From CADEEN01 sp031389585 (GTDB taxonomy: Bacteria > Pseudomonadota > Gammaproteobacteria > Burkholderiales > Burkholderiaceae_C): DNA of 8,535 nucleotides. A model generated the notes under the pieces. The model saw only the letters and a program-made list of their open reading frames with translations. It was not told the DNA's origin and searched no databases. The stretch lies in contig JANMSS010000078.1 of NCBI GenBank assembly GCA_031389585.1, positions 1 through 8,535 on the forward strand, read 5' to 3'. The position numbers were made by a program, and so were the translations under genes. This document shows, piece by piece, positions 1 through 5,569 of the stretch. Every line of letters starts with the position of its first letter. Within the stretch, counting starts at the first letter, position 1.

Positions 1-205
1 TGGAGAACGGCAGCCGCCCGCTGCGCACGTCTTCCATCACCGGCTGGTACTGCGCGCGCCAGGCGTCGGCAAAGGCCTCGCCGTCGATCGAATGGCCGCG
101 CGCCGCAGGCCCCGCCAGCGCCGCTCGCGCCTCGCGGGCGATGCCGCTGCGCCAATCGACCAGGGTGCCGAAGACATCGAAGACCAGGGCTTGAACATCG
201 TTCAT
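1..205 (-). CDS. Haloacid dehalogenase, type II (5' part only)
   Basis: This is the N-terminal 68 residues of a HAD-superfamily hydrolase; the rest lies beyond the left edge. Residues 8-19 read VFDVFGTLVDWR, the first HAD motif in the form typical of (S)-2-haloacid dehalogenases. Asp10 is the expected nucleophile that displaces halide from a 2-haloalkanoic acid. Arg50, in DAWRAQYQPVM, lies where the family has its substrate-carboxylate arginine (Arg41 in L-DEX); that alignment is by eye. Family members are about 220-240 residues and cytoplasmic. The start is uncertain: an in-frame ATG at 217 would add MPST, and neither ATG has a clear Shine-Dalgarno sequence. The gene lies 14-26 bp after the DUF1428 stop on the same strand, so the two probably share a transcript, and translational coupling could replace a ribosome-binding site. 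Many members annotated this way act on other phosphate or halide substrates, so substrate is unproven. Confidence 0.85.
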   Translation of the reverse strand, partial: MNDVQALVFDVFGTLVDWRSGIAREARAALAGPAARGHSIDGEAFADAWRAQYQPVMEDVRSGRLPFS

Positions 206-231
206 GGTGGAGGGCATCGCGGCGGCTCGCG

Positions 232-426
232 TCAAAGCTCGAGCATGCCCTTGAAGCCGCCCCGGAACATGCGTTTTCCATCGAAGGGCATCGACTTCGG
301 GTCCATCATCGCGGCCAGCCGCGGGTCGGCCATCACCTTGGCATTGATGCGGTCGCGCTTGCGGCGGTACGCCGCAAGCTTGGCCTTGGGCACGGGGACA
401 ACGAAACCATCGACACAGTGGGTCAT
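232..426 (-). CDS. DUF1428 (YbaA-like) protein with internal in-frame deletion
   Basis: The 64-residue product begins MTHCVDGFVVPVPKAKLAAY and ends with DPRLAAMMDPKSMPFDGKRM followed by FRGGFKGMLEL. These are the two ends of the DUF1428 family, which includes E. coli YbaA, a dimeric alpha/beta-barrel-like small protein of unknown function and about 117 residues. The roughly 50 residues that normally lie between them, with the central strands and conserved acidic/aromatic positions, are absent. The frame is kept across the join at residues 20-24 (Y-R-R-K-R). The ATG at 426 is well supported by GGAG with a 6-base spacer (433-436, minus strand); a longer frame back to 540 has no such support and its extra residues do not resemble the family. 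The gene is probably co-transcribed with the haloacid dehalogenase after it. It may be a decaying gene or make a non-functional fragment, but an assembly error cannot be excluded. Confidence 0.8.
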   Translation of the reverse strand: MTHCVDGFVVPVPKAKLAAYRRKRDRINAKVMADPRLAAMMDPKSMPFDGKRMFRGGFKGMLEL

Positions 427-444
427 GCGGCGCTCCGGGTTTGC

Positions 445-463
445 CCCGCGCAGCCTGCGCGGG
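445..463. promoter_or_regulatory. 19-bp palindrome between divergent genes
   Basis: CCCGCGCAGCCTGCGCGGG has 9-bp perfectly complementary arms around one central C. It lies in the 143-bp gap between the DUF1428 gene (start 426, minus) and the small gene at 570 (plus), only 9 bp upstream of the DUF1428 ribosome-binding site. It could be an operator for a dimeric regulator or an RNA hairpin in the DUF1428 leader. The symmetry is seen directly; the role is inference, and GC-rich DNA makes such palindromes fairly common. Confidence 0.35.
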
Positions 464-569
464 ATGCACGCCAGAGTGTGCCAAAGGCGGGCACGGCACG
501 CAGCGTGGGCCGGGCGCCGCAGTGCGGCTGGCATCATCACGGCGCACGGTCAAGCGAGGAAAGGCAGCA

Positions 570-770
570 ATGACAGAACGCAAGCTGCGGGTGGGCCACG
601 CGATCACGCCCGACGAATTCGAATCACTCTCAGACTCGCAACTGGCTCGCCTGGTGCCCAAGGCGTATCGCGAGTTCTTCCCCGGCAAGGAGAACTGCGC
701 AGACGGCCACTTCTATCTGCACGACGGCACGGCCTGGTGCTTCTACCGCGGCGACCTGCTCGACGGTTGA
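570..770 (+). CDS. Small hypothetical protein (66 aa)
   Basis: I do not recognise a named family. The product starts MTERKLRVGHAITPDEFESL and ends FYLHDGTAWCFYRGDLLDG. The ATG at 570 is preceded by the strong ribosome-binding sequence GAGGAAAGG (556-564), so I prefer it to an upstream in-frame ATG at 441 whose extra residues look like translated non-coding DNA. There is no signal peptide or membrane segment. The first half (residues 13-37) looks helical with an acidic start. The second half is rich in aromatic residues and Gly/Asp turns and could be a beta hairpin; it holds two cysteines, Cys43 and Cys57, and one His pair of candidates (His47, His51). It stands alone on its strand, divergent from the DUF1428 gene, with a palindromic repeat starting 17 bp after its stop. 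The balanced composition and good start make a real gene likely; its function is unknown. Confidence 0.7.
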   Translation: MTERKLRVGHAITPDEFESLSDSQLARLVPKAYREFFPGKENCADGHFYLHDGTAWCFYRGDLLDG

Positions 771-786
771 GCCGCGTCGATGCCAC

Positions 787-840
787 CGCCGGGCCGCCCC
801 AAGCCTGTCCTGAGCGAGGTCGAAGGGGCGGCTGACGCCC
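787..840. repeat. 54-bp dispersed palindromic repeat, copy 1
   Basis: This stretch is identical over 54 bp to 6533-6586, in the same orientation. Its outer arms GCCGCCCC (793-800) and GGGGCGGC (825-832) are perfect inverse complements enclosing a 24-base centre with a short CCT/AGG inner stem. Read on the plus strand the centre encodes K-P-V-L-S-E-V-E-G, a spurious peptide familiar from intergenic repeats in many proteobacterial genomes. It begins 17 bp after the stop of the 66-residue gene and ends 101 bp before the P450 gene, so a stem formed in RNA might act as a 3'-end element. It lacks a T-tract, so it is not a standard intrinsic terminator. Confidence 0.85.
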
Positions 841-941
841 CAAGAGCCACGAAGGGGCCCCTGCGTCCAGGCTGAGCATCCACGCGATGGTCACCGCCCG
901 CGTGTCGGTACAGTCAACCACCTCCGCCCAGGCCCACCGTC

Positions 942-2243
942 ATGAACGCAGTCCTCAGCCCTGCCGCAGCTACACCCGTGGACATGCGCGACCCCGCTTT
1001 CCGCCATGACCCGCACGCGCTCTTGCGCGGCCTGCGGGAAAGCACCCGCGTCGCGCGCGACGTGCTGGGCATCTGGCTCGTGCTGCAGCACGCCGATGTG
1101 AGCGCCGCGCTGCGCAGCAGCCATCTCAGCCGCGAGATCTGGCGCTCACCCGGCTACGCACAGATGCGCCCCTACCTGGCCGACAGCACGCTCGAGCGCA
1201 CCGCGCACCAGTGGATGCTGTTCAACGACCCACCCAAACACACGCGACTGCGGCGCCTGGTGAGCGGCGCCTTCAAGCCGCCGGTGATCGAGGCGCTGCG
1301 CGAGCGCATCACCGCCGTCACCGACGAACTGCTCGATGCGCTGCCGGCCAGCGCGGGCCCCGATGGCAGCTTCGACCTCATGGCCGGCCTCGCGCAGCCG
1401 CTGCCGGTGCGCATCATCTGCGACGTGCTGGGCCTGCCGCACGAAGACTTCGCGCAGACCAAGGCCTGGTCCGACGCGCTGGCCTGGATCGTCGAGCCGG
1501 TGGTGCGGCGCGAGCAGCGCCTGTCGGCAGCCCAGGCGGCCGAAGAGATGGTGGCCTACCTGCGCGACCACATCGCGCGGCGCCGCCGCCAGCCGGCGTG
1601 CGACGACGTGCTGGGCTTGATGATCGCCGCACAGGGCGACGGCGACGGCCACGGCCATGTCGATGCTGCGGCCCCTGGCCAGGAAGCGCGCCTGAGCGAC
1701 GACGAATTGCTGGGCAACCTGATCCTGATATTTATCGCCGGGCACGAGACCACCACCAACCTGATCGGCAACGGCATGCTCACGCTGCTGCAGCATCCCG
1801 ACCCACTGGCCAAGCTGCGCGGCAGCCTGGAAAGCCCGGGAAGCGACTCCGCGCTGATGCACACCGCCATCGAAGAGATGCTGCGTTTTGAGGGCTCGGT
1901 CACCACCATCCCGCGCCACACGGTGCAGCCCTACACCATCGGTGATGTGGTGATCCCGGCCGGGCAGGTGCTGTACTGCATGCTCGGCGCCGCGCACCGC
2001 GACCCGGCAGCCTTTGCCGACCCTGACCGTTTCGACATCACGCGCAGCCCGAACGGGCATCTGGCTTTCGGCGCCGGCATCCACTACTGCCTGGGCGCGC
2101 CTCTGGCGCGGCTGGAAGCCGAGGTGGTGTTCACCCGGCTGCTGCAGCGCTACCCGGCACTGGCACTGGCCGACACACCACCGCGCTGGCGCAAGCTGAT
2201 CAATCTGCGCGGGCTCGAAAGCCTTGTCCTGCGGGCGGCTTGA
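942..2243 (+). CDS. Cytochrome P450 (bacterial, soluble)
   Basis: A complete 433-residue P450, a haem-thiolate monooxygenase that inserts one oxygen atom of O2 into an organic substrate using two electrons from a redox partner. Visible landmarks are the C-helix DPPKHTRLRRLV (96-107), the I-helix oxygen-activation motif AGHETTT (266-272, with the acid-alcohol pair Glu269-Thr270), the K-helix ExxR Glu312-Arg315 in EEMLRF, and the haem loop FGAGIHYCLGAPLA (376-389) with the axial ligand Cys383. There is no membrane anchor, so it is a cytoplasmic class I-type enzyme. Residues 232-248 form a Gly/Asp/His-rich linker just before the I-helix region, longer and less complex than expected. The ATG at 942 follows a weak ribosome-binding region (AGGCCCACCGTC); no better in-frame start is seen. 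No ferredoxin, ferredoxin reductase or substrate-pathway gene lies within the window, so electron donors must be encoded elsewhere and the substrate cannot be inferred. Confidence 0.96.
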   Translation: MNAVLSPAAATPVDMRDPAFRHDPHALLRGLRESTRVARDVLGIWLVLQHADVSAALRSSHLSREIWRSPGYAQMRPYLADSTLERTAHQWMLFNDPPKHTRLRRLVSGAFKPPVIEALRERITAVTDELLDALPASAGPDGSFDLMAGLAQPLPVRIICDVLGLPHEDFAQTKAWSDALAWIVEPVVRREQRLSAAQAAEEMVAYLRDHIARRRRQPACDDVLGLMIAAQGDGDGHGHVDAAAPGQEARLSDDELLGNLILIFIAGHETTTNLIGNGMLTLLQHPDPLAKLRGSLESPGSDSALMHTAIEEMLRFEGSVTTIPRHTVQPYTIGDVVIPAGQVLYCMLGAAHRDPAAFADPDRFDITRSPNGHLAFGAGIHYCLGAPLARLEAEVVFTRLLQRYPALALADTPPRWRKLINLRGLESLVLRAA

Positions 2244-2474
2244 ACGGCATCCAACAACCCCACCTTCGGGAATGCAGCCTCTCAAGGAAATGTTGTCGTC
2301 CGTCGCTTTACGCGCACCCCGATTCGTTGACTGCCTGGCCGCGCCGCGGTGCCGGCATTGCCCCAAGCTCAGCATCACGCATCGGCAACTGAGCAGACGC
2401 CAACTCGAAACCGCGCCGACCAACCCGGGCGAACATGCACACTGCGTCTTGCGACCCCCCCGGGAGAACGTCAC

Positions 2475-2489
2475 ATGAATGAGCGTTGA
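2475..2489 (+). other. Five-codon leader ORF (MNER-stop) in frame with the next gene
   Basis: ATG AAT GAG CGT TGA follows GGGAG (2462-2466) at an 8-base distance, the best translation start in this stretch. The same frame continues past the TGA as NWLARYAIV and then into the membrane protein at 2514, which has no ribosome-binding site of its own. The likeliest reading is that 2475 is the original start of the membrane-protein gene and that a nonsense change (for example CGA or TGG to TGA) has hit codon 5. A sequencing error, or a short leader followed by reinitiation at GTG 2514 or ATG 2517, are alternatives. Confidence 0.5.
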
Positions 2490-2513
2490 AATTGGCTTGC
2501 GCGCTATGCGATC

Positions 2514-2900
2514 GTGATGGTCGTTGCCCTGGTGCTCGGCGCAGCCCTGGGGCCGATGGACTTGTTCAAGGAAACACGCTTGCTCGGCAAGGGCCTGACC
2601 GCATCGCATCGGGTGCGGGCGCTGGGCTTTGGCGGTGCACTCGCGGTGCTTTGGATTGTTGCCCTCAGGGCCACGCCGCAGCTTCACGAACAGGGACCGC
2701 GCTGGCGCTTTCTCCACGCCAGCGTGCTGCCGCTGGCGACATTGATCATCGCCGGAAGCGCGCACGGTGTGCTGCTGCTGGTTCTCAATCCACTGATGGA
2801 TCGAACCCTGCACCAGATCTACGACTGGTTCTTCATCGCCGGCATCGTGGGCAGCGCGACCTGGCTGCTGGTCGCGCTGTTCCAGGAATCGGCCAACTGA
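2514..2900 (+). CDS. Small four-helix integral membrane protein, start interrupted
   Basis: No family is recognised. From GTG 2514 the product is 128 residues (126 from... ATG 2517 gives 127). Four hydrophobic stretches are visible: 1-13 (VVALVLGAAL), 35-52 (VRALGFGGALAVLWIVAL), 68-91 (HASVLPLATLIIAGSAHGVL and on to LLLV) and 103-123 (YDWFFIAGIVGSATWLLVAL). A basic loop containing KETRLLGKGLTASHRVR follows helix 1. Helix 1 is short from this start, and the in-frame residues upstream, WLARYAIV, would complete it. They are cut off from the well-placed ATG at 2475 by a TGA at codon 5, and neither 2514 nor 2517 has a Shine-Dalgarno sequence. The gene may therefore be a recent pseudogene or be poorly translated. 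The rest of the frame is intact, with coding-like composition. It precedes the penicillin-binding protein gene by 46 bp on the same strand. Confidence 0.65.
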   Translation: MMVVALVLGAALGPMDLFKETRLLGKGLTASHRVRALGFGGALAVLWIVALRATPQLHEQGPRWRFLHASVLPLATLIIAGSAHGVLLLVLNPLMDRTLHQIYDWFFIAGIVGSATWLLVALFQESAN

Positions 2901-2909
2901 CCCCAGCCA

Positions 2910-2929
2910 GCCGCCGCGCTTGCGGCGGC
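2910..2929 (+). other. GC-rich hairpin between the membrane protein and PBP genes
   Basis: GCCGCCGC (2910-2917) and GCGGCGGC (2922-2929) form a perfect 8-bp stem with the four-base loop GCTT. It starts 10 bp after the membrane-protein stop and ends 17 bp before the PBP start codon. No run of T follows, so intrinsic termination is unlikely. It may instead stabilise the upstream mRNA end or structure the PBP translation start, which lacks a recognisable ribosome-binding site. Confidence 0.4.
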
Positions 2930-2946
2930 GCTGCGCGATTGTCGCC

Positions 2947-5253
2947 ATGAACCGATCACTCATCGAATCCCTGGTCGCCGCACTCGGCTCGTTGCGGCCC
3001 GCGCGGCTGCTCGGAGCGTGCCGCGCACTGTTCGGCCCCGGCCTCACAGCGGCGCAGCGCGCGCGACTCGCGCTGCGCGGCGCCGGCCTGGTGGCACTGG
3101 CTGCGCCACTGCTGCTCCTTGCCTATGCCTTGCTGCTGATCCCCTTCACCCCCGCTGTCGATGCGGTGATGAAGGCGCGCAACGAGCGGCCGAGCGTGTT
3201 GTTGGCCGCCGACGGCTCCCTCCTCGCGACCTTCAGGCGCAGCAACCGCGAGTGGATCGCGCTGGAGCGGGTGCCGCCGCATGTGGTCGATGCGCTCATT
3301 GCGACCGAGGACCAGCGTTTCTGGCAGCACCCGGGCATCGACTGGCGGCGCAGCCTGGCGGCGGTGGTCTACACCCTGGGCGGCGATCGACAAGGCGGCT
3401 CAACGATCACGCAGCAACTCGCGCGCAACGCATTCCCCGAGGAGATCGGGCGCGCAGCGAGCGCCACGCGCAAGCTCAAGGAGATGATCACGGCGATCAA
3501 GCTCGAGCGGCGCTACTCGAAGCGGGAGATTCTCGAGACTTACCTGAACACCGTCTCTTTCCACTACAACGCCTTCGGCATCGAGATGGCGGCGCGCACC
3601 TACTTCAACAAGCCGGCGCGAGAACTCACGGTACCCGAGGGCGCGACCCTGGTGGGCTTGCTCAAGGGCACCCGCGCCTACAACCCGGTCTCGAACCCTG
3701 AGCGGGCACGCGAGCGCCGCAACCTGGTGCTCGCGCAGATGGTCAAGCATGGCAAGCTGGGCCAGCCGGCCTACGACAAGCTGAGCCGCCGCCCGCTGCG
3801 CCTGGACTTCGCGCGCCAGGACCTGGCAACGGGCCCGGCGCCGCACTTCGCCGACGTCGTGCGGCGCTGGCTGCTCGGCTGGAGCGAACTGCTCGGCTAT
3901 GACCTCTATGCCGACGGCCTGGTGGTCCAGTCGAGCATCGACGTGCGCCTGCAGCGACTGGCGAACCAGGTGCTGGAGCGCCGCCTCGATGCCCTGCAGG
4001 CGGTGGCCGATGTCGAGTGGGGGCGGCCGAGCGGCAAGCTGCTGTCGACGCGCATGGACGTCTACCAGCAGGCACGCCGCAAGACCGAGCCCTTCGCGCA
4101 CTTCTGGGCCACGCAGGGCGAGCTCCTCGATACCTTTGTCCGTGAGTCACCCGAGTTCGCACGGCTGCTGGACGCAGGCAGCACGAAGGACGAAGCGCTG
4201 ACGCAGTTGAGCGCCGACGCCACCTTCATGACCGCCCTGCGCGAGCGCAAGACCCGCCTGGAGGCCGGCTTCGTCGCCATCGACCCCCGCAGCGGCCATG
4301 TGCGCGCCTGGGTTGGCAGCCGCGACTTCGCCACCGACAGCTTCGACCACGTGCAGCAGGCACGCCGCCAACCGGGCTCGACCTTCAAGCCCTTCGTCTA
4401 CGGCGCCGCGCTCGAAGCGGGCATGGACCCACAGCGCGAGTTCCGCAGCGGCCCGGTGAGCATCCGCCTGCCCAACGGCAGCGTCTGGAAGCCGACTGAT
4501 GCGAGCGACAACAGTGGCGGCCGGTCCAGTCTCGCGGACGGATTGATCTATTCGCGCAACACCATCACGGCGCAGGTGATCGAAGCTGTCGGTGCGCGCA
4601 ATGTGGTGGCGTTCGCGCAGCGCCTGGGCGTGCGGGAGAGCAAGCTCGATGCGGTGCCCTCGCTCGCGCTCGGCACGAGCCCGGTGACCCTGCTGGAAAT
4701 GGCGAGCGCCTACGCCAGCATCGCGGCGCTCGGCGAGTACCGCGTGCCAGTGCTGGTGACACGCGTGACCGATGCCCGGGGGCAGCTCGTCGCCCAGTTT
4801 GCGCCGAAGACCGAAGCGACGCACGAACGCGTGCTCCAGCCCGACATCGCCGTTCAACTGATCGACATGCTGCGTGCGGCCGTGGATCGCGGCACCGGGC
4901 GCGGCATCCGCGAGCTGCACGGCATCCAGGCCGATGTGGCTGGCAAGACCGGCACGACCCAGAACAACGCGGATGGATGGTTCGTGCTGATGCACCCGCA
5001 AATCGTGACCGGCGCGTGGGTCGGCTTCAACGATCCGCGCGTGACGCTGCGCAGTGACCATTGGGGCCAGGGAGCGCACAACGCCCTGCACGTGGTCGGC
5101 GATTTCATGCAGCGCGCGCTGGGCGATCGGGCCATCGATCCGCAGGCTGAATTCCCCACCCGGGCCGGCACGGACGTCGGCACGGCCATCCAGGCCGCGG
5201 CTCGCAGTGTGAGCGAAACGCTCAGGCGCTGGTTCGGCCGGGGTGGTCCGTAG
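2947..5253 (+). CDS. Class A penicillin-binding protein (PBP1A-like, GT51 plus transpeptidase)
   Basis: A 768-residue bifunctional enzyme that polymerises lipid II into glycan strands and cross-links the stem peptides in the periplasm. After a short cytoplasmic tail there is one membrane anchor (residues 45-67, GLVALAAPLLLLAYALLLIP). The glycosyltransferase domain follows, with TEDQRFWQHPGIDW (catalytic Glu121), GGSTITQQLARNAF (150-163), RKLKEM (Glu179) and the NAFGIEMAARTYF segment. The transpeptidase domain has SxxK as STFK (Ser478 nucleophile, Lys481), SxN as SRN (536-538) and KTGTT (from Lys667). All catalytic motifs are present. Residues about 380-440 form a linker (KTEPFAHFW... to ...RERKTRLEAGF) of a kind I associate with Bacteroidetes-type PBP1A proteins rather than E. 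coli MrcA; this is recollection, not an alignment. The ATG at 2947 is chosen over a TTG at 2920, whose added residues MRRRCAIVA come from the hairpin. No Shine-Dalgarno sequence is seen. Confidence 0.95.
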   Translation: MNRSLIESLVAALGSLRPARLLGACRALFGPGLTAAQRARLALRGAGLVALAAPLLLLAYALLLIPFTPAVDAVMKARNERPSVLLAADGSLLATFRRSNREWIALERVPPHVVDALIATEDQRFWQHPGIDWRRSLAAVVYTLGGDRQGGSTITQQLARNAFPEEIGRAASATRKLKEMITAIKLERRYSKREILETYLNTVSFHYNAFGIEMAARTYFNKPARELTVPEGATLVGLLKGTRAYNPVSNPERARERRNLVLAQMVKHGKLGQPAYDKLSRRPLRLDFARQDLATGPAPHFADVVRRWLLGWSELLGYDLYADGLVVQSSIDVRLQRLANQVLERRLDALQAVADVEWGRPSGKLLSTRMDVYQQARRKTEPFAHFWATQGELLDTFVRESPEFARLLDAGSTKDEALTQLSADATFMTALRERKTRLEAGFVAIDPRSGHVRAWVGSRDFATDSFDHVQQARRQPGSTFKPFVYGAALEAGMDPQREFRSGPVSIRLPNGSVWKPTDASDNSGGRSSLADGLIYSRNTITAQVIEAVGARNVVAFAQRLGVRESKLDAVPSLALGTSPVTLLEMASAYASIAALGEYRVPVLVTRVTDARGQLVAQFAPKTEATHERVLQPDIAVQLIDMLRAAVDRGTGRGIRELHGIQADVAGKTGTTQNNADGWFVLMHPQIVTGAWVGFNDPRVTLRSDHWGQGAHNALHVVGDFMQRALGDRAIDPQAEFPTRAGTDVGTAIQAAARSVSETLRRWFGRGGP

Positions 5254-5299
5254 CACGGCTGCCTGTCCAGGCACGGTTCATCAACCCATCGAAGGCTTC

Positions 5300-5569
5300 A
5301 TGAAACACCCGCAGCTTCTGGATCGACGCGTTGCCGTTCTGGCTGTGGTGCTGCTGCTCGCGGCGTGCAGCAAACAGAACGAAGAGAACTATTCGAGGCT
5401 GAAGGTCGGCATGCCCTACAACGAGGTGCGCGGCATCCTCGGCGAACCGGCGCGCTGTGACGACGCCCTGGGCCTGCGCAACTGCCGCTGGGGCGATGAC
5501 GCGCGCTGGATCAGGGTCGGCTTCGTCGGCGAGCGCGTGGCCGTGACGGCGGCGAGCAATCTGCGCTAA
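5300..5569 (+). CDS. Small BamE/SmpA-like outer-membrane lipoprotein
   Basis: An 89-residue lipoprotein. The N-terminus has two arginines, a hydrophobic core (VAVLAVVLLL) and a lipobox LAAC with the lipidated Cys23; Ser at +2 predicts sorting to the outer membrane. The mature part carries the BamE/SmpA-type signature LKVGMPYNEVRGILGEPARC (residues 34-53), a small alpha-alpha-beta domain also seen in DUF3862 and beta-lactamase-inhibitor-like proteins, then CRWGDDARWIRVGFVGERV, which supplies the beta strands. Cys53 and Cys62 could form a disulfide. It is not the canonical BamE, whose domain is longer; its exact role is unknown. The ATG at 5300 follows GAAGG (5291-5295) at 4 bases; an upstream in-frame ATG at 5243 would bury the signal peptide. 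It lies 46 bp after the PBP gene, so it may share its transcript. Its stop overlaps that of the next, convergent gene. Confidence 0.85.
   Translation: MKHPQLLDRRVAVLAVVLLLAACSKQNEENYSRLKVGMPYNEVRGILGEPARCDDALGLRNCRWGDDARWIRVGFVGERVAVTAASNLR

Noticed and set aside
92..835. Plus-strand open frame over the dehalogenase, DUF1428 and 66-residue genes
   Set aside because: It crosses three better supported genes and the 54-bp repeat, and its composition is Arg/Gly/Ala-rich without motif.
787..840. 54-bp repeat as part of a CRISPR array
   Set aside because: There are only two copies 5.7 kb apart, without regularly spaced spacers or cas genes.
2224..2478. 84-codon open frame between the P450 and the membrane protein
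   Set aside because: It starts inside the P450 gene, has no ribosome-binding site, and its Pro/Arg/Cys composition looks non-coding.
1146..3047. Very long minus-strand open frame (633 codons) opposite the P450 and membrane-protein genes
   Set aside because: It lies antisense to a P450 with all family motifs, is rich in Arg, Gln, His and Ala as expected from the reverse of high-GC codons, has no recognisable domain and no ribosome-binding site.
4147..5274. Minus-strand open frame (375 codons) opposite the PBP gene
   Set aside because: Antisense shadow of the transpeptidase domain; no motif, biased composition.
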